Source: an uncultured Helicobacter sp.
Lineage (GTDB): Bacteria > Campylobacterota > Campylobacteria > Campylobacterales > Helicobacteraceae
DNA length: 11,447 nucleotides
Direction: 5' to 3'
Assembly: GCA_944325775.1 (NCBI GenBank)
Contig: CALVBL010000034.1
Location: 1 to 11,447 of the forward strand
Shown here: positions 6,284 to 11,447 of the stretch, piece after piece
Layout of the letters: every line of letters begins with the position of its first letter
Numbering within the stretch: position 1 is the stretch's first letter
Translations under genes and position numbers: made by a program
The notes under the pieces: model-generated
The model's database searches: none
What the model was told of the DNA's origin: nothing
Seen by the model: only the letters and a program-made list of their open reading frames with translations

Positions 6284-6772
6284 ATGGAAGATATTTTTGA
6301 CTCGCGGTGTTTGACTATGAGTATTTTGGCAAGTCCCAATATGGCGAATTTTAGTGGTGTGGTGCATGGCGGGGAGTTGATGAAGCTCCTTGATCAAGTG
6401 GCGTATGCGTGTGCGACGCGTTATTGTGGGCATGGTGTGGTGACACTTAGTGTGGATAATCTCATCTTTAAGCACCCCATTCCTATCGGCTCACTCATCA
6501 CATTTCTTGCGAGCGTGAATTATGTAGGCAAGACAAGCTGTGAAGTGGGAATAAAGGTCGTGAGTGAGGATATCAAAAACCACTTTGTTACGCATTGCAA
6601 CACTTGCTACTTCACGATGGTGGCGATTGATACCAAGACAGGTGAGAAGAAGACAATCCCACCATTTGAGCCCAAAACCCCTACTGAAATCAAACGTTAC
6701 GAAGCCGCGCTCAAACGCAAAAAGGCGCGCGAGGAAAATGTCCGAAACTTTAAAACCATCAAACAATCCTAA
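6284..6772 (+). CDS. Hotdog-fold acyl-CoA thioesterase (YciA-like)
   Basis: Probably hydrolyses acyl-CoA to free acid and CoA in the cytoplasm. The 162 residues fit the YciA/BFIT hotdog family. The signature GVVHGGELMKLLDQVAYACA begins at Gly25, with His28, Gly29-Gly30 and Asp37 as the likely catalytic acid on the long helix. It is followed by strand patterns typical of the fold (VVTLSVDNLIFKHPIPIGSLI) and a basic C-terminal tail (ALKRKKAREENVRNFK). The start is supported by AAAGGCAGG just upstream. It differs from the YbgC type, which has a D-xx-G-HV active site. The mnmH gene follows within 17 bases, so they are probably one transcript, though no functional link is evident. Substrate chain length cannot be judged. 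Confidence 0.88.
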   Translation: MEDIFDSRCLTMSILASPNMANFSGVVHGGELMKLLDQVAYACATRYCGHGVVTLSVDNLIFKHPIPIGSLITFLASVNYVGKTSCEVGIKVVSEDIKNHFVTHCNTCYFTMVAIDTKTGEKKTIPPFEPKTPTEIKRYEAALKRKKAREENVRNFKTIKQS

Positions 6773-6789
6773 CGCACACTTTGGTATTG

Positions 6790-7788
6790 ATGCAGATTCT
6801 TAACCCACAGGAGTTTTTGCAGATTCAGAGTTCTGGTGCTAGCTCTGCGGAGGTGATCATCGATGTGCGCAGCCCCAGTGAATTTGCACACTCTCATATC
6901 CCCGGCGCACAGAATCTACCCGTGCTAAGTGATGAGGAGCGCGCGCAGGTAGGCACACTTTATAAACACAATCCTTTTGAGGCAAAGCTCCTAGGTGCCT
7001 CACTTATTTGTCAAAATATCGCGCATTTTCTCCCCACTCTAGGGCTAACCCCCGCGCATATCATCAGAATCTACTGCGCGCGGGGTGGTATGCGTAGCCT
7101 CTCATTGCAGACGATTTTAACCAACATCGGCTACCGCACTATTCGATTGCAAAATGGCTATAAGGCGTATCGAAAATATGTCTTAGAATATCTTGCTAAA
7201 GCACCTAATATGCGATTTTTTACGCTCACGGGACCCACTGGAAGTGGCAAAAGTGAGTTGCTAGCACTCTATGAAGATTCACTAGATATAGAATCCCTTG
7301 CCAAGCATTGCGGTTCGAGTTTTGGGGCGATTTATGGCGCACAGCCAAGTGTGGCGATGTTTGAAAACACGCTCTGTGCGCGTCTAAAAGAGCTAGAGAA
7401 AAAAAAGGTATTAGTGGAATGCGAGAGCAAGAAGCTAGGGAGATTAATCGTGCCAAAGTCTCTATATGACGCCTATCAGTGCGTGCCAAAGATCTATCTA
7501 CACACGTCTATGGAGCTGCGAGTGGAGCGAATATTGCGCTATTATCAGCATATAGATGAGGTGTTTTTCACCCAAGCTATGCAAAAAATAGCACCATTTA
7601 TGCAAAAAAGTTTTTGGCTTGAGGCAAAGGAAGCCTTTGCGCGTGATAATAAATACAAGGTCGCACAGATCTTGCTAGAGCAATATTATGATAAGGTGTA
7701 TAAAAAAGAGGCATACACCCACCGCGTGGATTCTAGTGATCTGCACGAGGCATTAGAGCAGGTGCGCGAGATTATGGCTAGATACTAG
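6790..7788 (+). CDS. mnmH: tRNA 2-selenouridine synthase (rhodanese plus P-loop protein)
   Basis: Also called SelU or YbbB. It replaces sulfur with selenium at the wobble 2-thiouridine of Lys, Glu and Gln tRNAs by way of a geranylated intermediate, using selenophosphate. The 332 residues have an N-terminal rhodanese domain (IDVRSPSEF at about 24-32; catalytic Cys96 in YCARGGMRS) fused to a P-loop domain with Walker A GPTGSGKS at 148-155. This order is diagnostic. The ATG at 6790 gives MQILNPQEF; a TTG at 6781 would add three residues and is less likely. No strong ribosome binding site is seen, consistent with coupling to the thioesterase gene 17 bases upstream. Its last 11 bases overlap the end of the opposing PepSY-type gene. 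It implies a selenophosphate synthase elsewhere in the genome. Confidence 0.93.
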   Translation: MQILNPQEFLQIQSSGASSAEVIIDVRSPSEFAHSHIPGAQNLPVLSDEERAQVGTLYKHNPFEAKLLGASLICQNIAHFLPTLGLTPAHIIRIYCARGGMRSLSLQTILTNIGYRTIRLQNGYKAYRKYVLEYLAKAPNMRFFTLTGPTGSGKSELLALYEDSLDIESLAKHCGSSFGAIYGAQPSVAMFENTLCARLKELEKKKVLVECESKKLGRLIVPKSLYDAYQCVPKIYLHTSMELRVERILRYYQHIDEVFFTQAMQKIAPFMQKSFWLEAKEAFARDNKYKVAQILLEQYYDKVYKKEAYTHRVDSSDLHEALEQVREIMARY

Positions 7789-8326
7789 CCCATGTCGCAA
7801 GCGCAGTGAGGATAAGCCCAAGTGCGAAAGCAAGCAGGGCTTGTTTGCGCTTTTTTTTGCAAAATGAAGTGATGATAAGCCCAGAGAGATAAAACACCAC
7901 AAGCGAGAGCGAAAAGCCCACCGCAATGATGTCAAAATAAAACTTGCCCTTTGACTTGTGCATAAGGAGCAAAATCCCATACAAGCCCCTATCAGTGACG
8001 CGCACGATAGATTCGCCCTGCTTGTTGGTCGTGATACTCGCGCTGTATTTGATAGAGCCCATAGTCGCACTGCCTTTTTGGATACGCACTTGTGTGTCAT
8101 TTGGAATCTTGAGATTATGTTTTTTTAGCACTGATAGGATAGCTTCTTGCTCCTCACCTTTTTGGGGCGCAGAGGGTAGAGCAAACTCTTGGATACTCGC
8201 ATCAGCATTTTCGCGCACATCAAAGATATACAGAGCCCCAGTCAGCGCGTAAATAAGTGCAGCAGGTAAAAAGAATAGGCTCAAATACAAATGCACCTTC
8301 ATCCATAAGGATTTATCAAATTTCAT
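7778..8326 (-). CDS. PepSY-associated membrane protein
   Basis: A 182-residue inner-membrane protein of the PepSY-TM type. The N-terminus has the family pattern of a Trp/His pair followed by a long hydrophobic helix ending in LTG (LWMKVHLYLSLF...ALTGALYIF, about 7-35). A periplasmic-type segment (about 36-125) containing VRIQKG and SIKYSASIT could be a small PepSY-like fold. Two more helices follow (about 131-157 and 164-180) with KKKRK between them. Family members are often linked to iron/haem uptake or ferric reductase systems, but no such gene is adjacent, so the role is not assigned. The start ATG (complement of 8324-8326) has a strong AAGGAG site at 8334-8339. The 3' end overlaps mnmH by 11 bases in convergent orientation. 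Confidence 0.82.
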   Translation of the reverse strand: MKFDKSLWMKVHLYLSLFFLPAALIYALTGALYIFDVRENADASIQEFALPSAPQKGEEQEAILSVLKKHNLKIPNDTQVRIQKGSATMGSIKYSASITTNKQGESIVRVTDRGLYGILLLMHKSKGKFYFDIIAVGFSLSLVVFYLSGLIITSFCKKKRKQALLAFALGLILTALATWASI

Positions 8327-8356
8327 CTCTCATCTCCTTGGCAAAATTTTGGAGGC

Positions 8357-8362
8357 ATTATA
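8357..8362 (-). promoter_or_regulatory. -10 box of the PepSY-type gene
   Basis: Perfect TATAAT on the minus strand, 17 bases upstream of the AAGGAG site of the gene ending at 8326. It lies between that gene and the repeat array, which begins about 55 bases further upstream. Confidence 0.5.
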
Positions 8363-8417
8363 TCGCCTAATGTGTGAGATGAGTGTGAAATATGAAATCT
8401 AAGCTCGCCATCGGCGT

Positions 8418-8588
8418 TATAGAATCTACTCCATTGCCAAATCGCGTTCCTGACACGCTGACACTAAACAATCACAGAATCTCGCTCTAGATTCTATGTA
8501 TGATCGCGTAAGCGGAGTGAGCAGAGATTCACTCTCTGCGAGCGATACCAATTTGCCCCAAGCAAATTGCATAAAAATAATAGAATCT
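8418..8588 (+). repeat. Structured repeat, array copy 1
   Basis: It shares ACTCC near the left end with solitary copy A, where copies 2-4 have GCTCC. Hairpin 1 is weakened (CGCGT facing ACACG, 8443-8457). The ends are ATAGAATCT at 8419-8427 and 8580-8588. Apart from three single-base differences it matches copy 2. Confidence 0.9.
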
Positions 8589-8597
8589 AGGTGGGTT

Positions 8598-8768
8598 TAT
8601 AGAATCTGCTCCATTGCCAAATCGCGTTCCTGACGCGCTGACACCAAACAATCACAGAATCTCGCTCTAGATTCTATGTATGATCGCGTAAGCGGAGTGA
8701 GCAGAGATTCACTCTCTGCGAGCGATACCAATTTGCCCCAAGCAAATTGCATAAAAATAATAGAATCT
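8598..8768 (+). repeat. Structured repeat, array copy 2
   Basis: The most regular copy. Hairpin 1 is at 8623-8637, hairpin 2 at 8653-8678 (one G-U type pair), hairpin 3 at 8701-8719 (perfect 7-bp stem) and hairpin 4 at 8729-8749 (perfect 8-bp stem). An outer ATCGC (8683-8687) / GCGAT (8722-8726) pairing could enclose hairpin 3. Confidence 0.9.
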
Positions 8769-8777
8769 AGGTGGGTT

Positions 8778-8948
8778 TATAGAATCTGCTCCATTGCCAA
8801 ATCGCGTTCCTGACGCGCTGACACCAAACAATCACAGAATCTCGCTCTAGATTCTATGTATGATCGCGTAGCGGAGTGAGCAGAGATTCACTCTCTGCGA
8901 GCGATACCAAGTTTTGCCACAGCAAAACTTGCATAAAATAATAGAACC
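8778..8948 (+). repeat. Structured repeat, array copy 3, with a swapped hairpin 4
   Basis: Hairpin 4 reads CAAGTTTTGC (8908-8917), loop CACA, GCAAAACTTG (8922-8931): a perfect 10-bp stem in place of the 8-bp stem of other copies, with both arms changed together. It lacks one A in the GCGTAGCGG segment compared with copies 1 and 2. The right end is degenerate (TAGAACC). Confidence 0.9.
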
Positions 8949-8958
8949 CAGCTTGGTT

Positions 8959-9127
8959 TATAGAATCTGCTCCATTGCCAAATCGCGTTCCTGACGCGCT
9001 GACACCAAACAATCACAGAATCTCGCTCTAGATTCTATGTATGATCGCGTAGCGGAGTGAGCAGAGATTCACTCTCTGTGAGCGATACCAATTTGCCCCA
9101 AGCAAATTGCATAAAAATAATAGAACT
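8959..9127 (+). repeat. Structured repeat, array copy 4
   Basis: The right end (TAGAACT) abuts the stop codon of the flagellar gene at 9128. It shares the one-A deletion with copy 3 but has the standard hairpin 4. The hairpin 3 right arm is TCTCTGT, which turns the terminal pair into G-U in a plus-strand RNA. Confidence 0.9.
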
Positions 9128-9961
9128 CTACGCGCGGACAGCAAGCTTAGTGATCGCCTCACTATTGAGATCATCCATATGGGATTTCATCACTTTTTGA
9201 TACATATCCACGAGGCGGTTTGTCTCTATGAGTGCGCTCATTTCTAGCACCGCATTGACATTGCTTTTTTCGACAAAGCCCTGCATCACAAGGGTGCGAC
9301 CTTGGAAGTTTTGCCGCTCATCTAGTCTATCTTGTGGGAATTCATAGAGATTTTTGCCCACTTTTTTGAGATAACGAGGGTTTTCAAACCCCACCACTGC
9401 CAGCGAGCCTATAGGCGCGATTTCACCGATAGCGTCGTTGTTGATATTGCGCGTGTAGATGTTGCCATGTGGATCGACCTCTATATGCAAACCCTGCGCG
9501 ATTGTGATACCCCCTTCGCTATCAAGCCCATTGCGTGAAAGCACGGGGAAGCCTTCCTTGGTCACAAGTGTGCCATTGGCATCAAGCGTGAAGCTCCCAT
9601 CGCGTGTATAGCGCACACCTTCAGGTGTAAGCACAGCAAAAAACGCATTAGAATCCTGCAGGGCAAAATCTAGTGGATTGTCCGTCTGTGCCATCGATCC
9701 CACGCTCCTATCGGTGTATTCCTCGCTGATGATGGGCACTCGATCTAGCGATCGATTGAGAAATTTCGCCGCTTCACGCGTGTGGTTGTGGATAGGTAAC
9801 TCGTGCTTGTGTGTCTGATAAAGCCGTAGATAATCGCCTATCACGACATCATCGCGTTTGAATCCATTGGTATTGAGATTGGCAAGGTTATTTGAGATGA
9901 GATCAAGGCGGCTAAATTGTGTCACCATACCGCCGGTTGTGTTGTAAAATCCACTTTGCAT
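9128..9961 (-). CDS. flgG2: Flagellar basal-body rod protein, FlgG/FlgF family
   Basis: A rod component of the flagellum, exported by the flagellar type III system. The 277-residue protein has the conserved N-terminal helix region (FYNTTGGMVTQFSRLDLISN followed by NLANLNTNGFKRDD, residues 5-38), a central domain with NPLDFAL and YTRDGSFTLDANGTLV, and the matching C-terminal coiled region (EMSALIETNRLVDMYQKVMK) typical of rod/hook proteins. It resembles the second FlgG-like protein of Helicobacter and Campylobacter (FlgG2, probably the FlgF equivalent) rather than canonical FlgG; the symbol rests on that recollection. GGAGGAG lies just upstream of the ATG (complement 9966-9972). I saw no sigma-54 -24/-12 signature upstream. 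The stop is flush with repeat copy 4, so any read-through would transcribe the array. Confidence 0.88.
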   Translation of the reverse strand: MQSGFYNTTGGMVTQFSRLDLISNNLANLNTNGFKRDDVVIGDYLRLYQTHKHELPIHNHTREAAKFLNRSLDRVPIISEEYTDRSVGSMAQTDNPLDFALQDSNAFFAVLTPEGVRYTRDGSFTLDANGTLVTKEGFPVLSRNGLDSEGGITIAQGLHIEVDPHGNIYTRNINNDAIGEIAPIGSLAVVGFENPRYLKKVGKNLYEFPQDRLDERQNFQGRTLVMQGFVEKSNVNAVLEMSALIETNRLVDMYQKVMKSHMDDLNSEAITKLAVRA

Positions 9962-10097
9962 AACGCTCCTCCAAAAAATCGTATGCCGTTAGAAAAACAA
10001 AAAACATTCCATTAATCGCACTCTTTTTTTCATTAACAGATATTATTTCGAGGAGGTAGCACAAGAATCTTAATAATTTTGCACCAAATTTAAACCA

Positions 10098-10111
10098 TTT
10101 TTTTTTTTTTT
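10098..10111 (+). repeat. Poly-T tract (14 T) in the chemoreceptor promoter
   Basis: Fourteen consecutive T end immediately beside the extended -10 element (T10111 is the T of TG). The tract therefore occupies the spacer between the -10 and anything bound upstream, where length changes by slippage are known in Helicobacter promoters to alter transcription. Confidence 0.85.
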
Positions 10112-10119
10112 GTTACAAT
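10111..10119 (+). promoter_or_regulatory. Extended -10 promoter of the chemoreceptor gene
   Basis: TGT followed by TACAAT (10114-10119). Transcription would start near 10126, giving a leader of about 36 bases to the ATG at 10162, which has AAGGA at 10151-10155. Confidence 0.6.
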
Positions 10120-10161
10120 CATGCGTTTTGACAACAACAAACATAAGTAAAAGGATTTCGC

Positions 10162-11447
10162 ATGAAACTCAAACTCGGAACAAAGATCGTCTTAAGCATC
10201 GCTTCTATCGTGCTTTTGTGTATGGCTGGACTTTTGTTCATCACCACGACAAATGTCAATAAGGAGCAGACAGAACTTACAGAAAAGCTCCTCGCTGCTA
10301 TCGCCGCTGAATCTGCACAAATCATCAGCGATGATATCAATAGTGCGTATATGTCGCTAGCTGCCACACAGAGCAGATTGCAAGAGCTTATGAATAGCGG
10401 TGGTAGCGCGCAAAACCAAGAGCGGCTTGAGGTGCAGATAAAGACCATTATGGACGGCAATACTTCGGGTGTGTATGCCTATATCTACATCAATGAGAGC
10501 AGCTACACAGGTGGCAATATCATCAACCCACGCAATCGGCTTGAAAACGGCGAGTTTATGCTGCTAGCAAGCGACACCAAGCCCCAAGAGATAGGCGGTG
10601 TGGAGATGCTCCAAGCGAATATGAATGTCGTGAATTTTGGCAGTGTGCAAAAGGCACTCCAAACCGGCGAGCCAAGCATAGGCAATCCGACTTGGCAAGA
10701 AGTGGCAAAGCAGGGCAAGAGATTTGGCTTTGGGATCAATATGCCGCTTAAGAATAAGCAAGGCGAAGTGAAAGGCGTGGTGGGGATCTTTGTCGATTTA
10801 GCGAGTATTTCAGACAATATCCTAGATCCTGCATTGTCGGCGTTTAAGGGGGATTATCGCGCGGTATTATCGGCAAATGAAACCATAGCAGTGCATCAGG
10901 CAAAAGAGGTGCTTGGCAAGCCATTTAGCGAGGTCAATACGCACCCATCAGCAGAGAATCTCCATAAGGCAGTCTCACAAAGACAAGATGGGACATACGA
11001 CTATGTGAATTTCCGCGGAGATGTGATGATGGCACAGCTCAAGTCCTTTGAGATAGGCAAGACAGGTGTCCATTGGTTCGCACTCGTGCTAGCGCCAAAA
11101 AATTCTGTATATGAATCTCTGTATAATCTCCAGACACTCATTGTGATCGCTATTTGTGTATCGCTAATTATCATCTCATTCTTTACTTTGCTCTATATTA
11201 GATTCAATGTCGTGAGTAGAATCCACGCGATTTCAGAGCATTTATTTGCGTTTTTTGCGTGTCTGCGCCATGAGAGTGACAAATGCCCCGCACCGCTCAA
11301 GCCAAAGGCTCCAGATGAGCTAGGTGCTATGGCAGTGGCGATCAACCACGGGATAGAAGACATACAGCGCAACCTCGACCAAGACTCCAAACTCGTAGAT
11401 GAAGTCGTAGGTATCGTAGAAGAATCCAAACAAGGTAGATTTGGTAA
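10162..11447 (+). CDS. Methyl-accepting chemotaxis protein, 5' part (double-Cache-type sensor)
   Basis: The frame is open from ATG 10162 (AAGGA 6 bases upstream) to the window end, giving 428 codons without a stop; the signalling domain lies beyond. Visible order: membrane helix 1 (about 8-27, VLSIASIVLLCMAGLLFI), a large periplasmic domain (about 30-320) whose strand pattern (SGVYAYIYINES, FGFGINMPL, GEVKGVVGIFVDL, HWFALVLAPK) fits a double Cache sensor, membrane helix 2 (about 324-348, LIVIAICVSLIIISFFTLLY), then a HAMP-like stretch with the Helicobacter-type motif APDELGAMAVAINHGIE. It senses a small periplasmic ligand and signals through CheA/CheW; the ligand cannot be told from this sequence. 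The cytoplasmic start contains FACLRHESDKCPAP, which looks specific to helicobacters. Expression may vary through the T14 tract upstream. Confidence 0.9.
   Translation, partial: MKLKLGTKIVLSIASIVLLCMAGLLFITTTNVNKEQTELTEKLLAAIAAESAQIISDDINSAYMSLAATQSRLQELMNSGGSAQNQERLEVQIKTIMDGNTSGVYAYIYINESSYTGGNIINPRNRLENGEFMLLASDTKPQEIGGVEMLQANMNVVNFGSVQKALQTGEPSIGNPTWQEVAKQGKRFGFGINMPLKNKQGEVKGVVGIFVDLASISDNILDPALSAFKGDYRAVLSANETIAVHQAKEVLGKPFSEVNTHPSAENLHKAVSQRQDGTYDYVNFRGDVMMAQLKSFEIGKTGVHWFALVLAPKNSVYESLYNLQTLIVIAICVSLIIISFFTLLYIRFNVVSRIHAISEHLFAFFACLRHESDKCPAPLKPKAPDELGAMAVAINHGIEDIQRNLDQDSKLVDEVVGIVEESKQGRFG

Larger units (their letters stand above)
8418..9127 (+). repeat. Tandem array of four structured repeats (about 180-bp period)
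   Basis: Four head-to-tail copies fill almost all of the gap between the flagellar rod gene (ends 9128) and the PepSY-type promoter (8357-8362). The period is 180, 180 and 181. Each unit is about 170 bp plus a short spacer: AGGTGGGTT at 8589-8597 and 8769-8777, and CAGCTTGGTT at 8949-8958. Each unit contains, in order, hairpin 1 (CGCGT-tcctg-ACGCG), hairpin 2 (CACAGAATCT-cgctct-AGATTCTATG), hairpin 3 (GCAGAGA-ttcac-TCTCTGC) and hairpin 4 (CAATTTGC-cccaa-GCAAATTG). Copy 3 has a different but equally perfect hairpin 4. A fifth, solitary copy is at 1751-1920. No open frame is kept in all copies. The 710 bases contain no gene I can support. Confidence 0.95.
9962..10161. other. Divergent intergenic region between the rod gene and the chemoreceptor gene
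   Basis: 200 bases with no gene. It holds the ribosome binding site of the leftward rod gene (9966-9972), an isolated AGGAGGT (10051-10057) with no start codon behind it, one AGAATCT word, and the T14 tract and -10 box of the chemoreceptor gene. A weak minus-strand TAATAT near 10040 could be the rod gene's -10. Confidence 0.6.

Noticed and set aside
6781..6789. Alternative TTG start for mnmH three codons upstream
   Set aside because: There is no ribosome binding site before it, and the ATG at 6790 gives the normal start of the rhodanese domain.
7399..7406. A8 tract in mnmH, and a similar A8 on the minus strand at 7851-7858 in the PepSY-type gene
   Set aside because: Short A runs encoding lysines are common at this base composition. 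Both genes are in frame and neither product is a typical surface contingency protein.
8729..8749. Hairpin 4 as an intrinsic transcription terminator
   Set aside because: On the plus strand the stem is followed by an A-rich run, not T. On the minus strand the T run comes before the stem rather than after it.
8597..8752. 51-codon minus-strand open frame spanning array copy 2 (begins MQFAWGKLVSLAESES)
   Set aside because: The same frame is cut short in copy 1 by a stop, and frameshifted in copies 3, 4 and A by one- or two-base indels. There is no ribosome binding site. Hairpin pairing is kept while the frame is not.
8418..9127. CRISPR array
   Set aside because: The units are about 170 bp with 9-10 bp near-identical spacers; CRISPR has short repeats with unique spacers. 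No cas genes are present.
8418..9127. Integron attC cassette array
   Set aside because: The units carry no gene cassettes, there is no integrase nearby, and I see no attC core-site pattern.
10051..10057. AGGAGGT, a perfect ribosome binding site in the divergent region
   Set aside because: No ATG, GTG or TTG with a usable frame follows at normal spacing, so no small gene can be supported.
9973..10095. Sigma-54 promoter upstream of the flagellar rod gene
   Set aside because: I searched the minus strand for GG-N10-GC in a TGGCAC...TTGC context and found no acceptable match.

Overview
The window looks like the chromosome of a Campylobacterota bacterium, most likely an enterohepatic Helicobacter. 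The basis is the gene content (Helicobacter-type iron superoxide dismutase, FlgG-family rod protein, MBOAT/SGNH acetylation pair, Helicobacter-style chemoreceptor), promoters with strong extended -10 boxes and no clear -35, and homopolymeric tracts at contingency-type positions. I cannot name the species; by eye the base composition is richer in GC than H. pylori.

Layout. Positions 1-242 hold the start of a leftward conserved hypothetical gene. A divergent control region with an 18-bp perfect palindrome separates it from rightward sodB (389-1027) and a secreted endonuclease I gene (1046-1747). A solitary 170-bp structured repeat (1751-1920) follows, and its right edge abuts the promoter of a membrane O-acyltransferase gene (MBOAT, 1966-3390). 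The overlapping next gene encodes an SGNH-type O-acetyltransferase partner (3365-4242), but an 11-C tract throws it out of frame: a probable phase-variable switch caught in the OFF state. A leftward tRNA-Leu(UAG) and rightward pgsA (TTG start) diverge from about 4430-4540. The site-2 protease gene rseP begins one base after pgsA ends. An acyl-CoA thioesterase gene and mnmH/selU (tRNA 2-selenouridine synthase) follow rightward.

A leftward PepSY-type membrane protein gene overlaps the mnmH end. To its right, 8418-9127 holds four tandem copies of the same repeat seen at 1751-1920. A leftward FlgG/FlgF-type flagellar rod gene ends flush against the array. A 200-bp divergent region carrying a 14-T tract next to a -10 box leads into a rightward methyl-accepting chemotaxis protein gene, cut by the window end.

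Most genes are ordinary housekeeping functions: oxidative defence, phospholipid synthesis, envelope proteolysis, tRNA modification, motility. Three things go beyond that. (1) The C11 tract probably switches envelope O-acetylation. (2) The T14 tract probably tunes chemoreceptor expression. (3) A repeat family, five copies here, has several conserved hairpins; one hairpin has been replaced on both arms at once so that pairing is kept, which points to selection on structure. The heptamer AGAATCT/AGATTCT, which borders every repeat copy, is also strongly over-represented elsewhere in the window.
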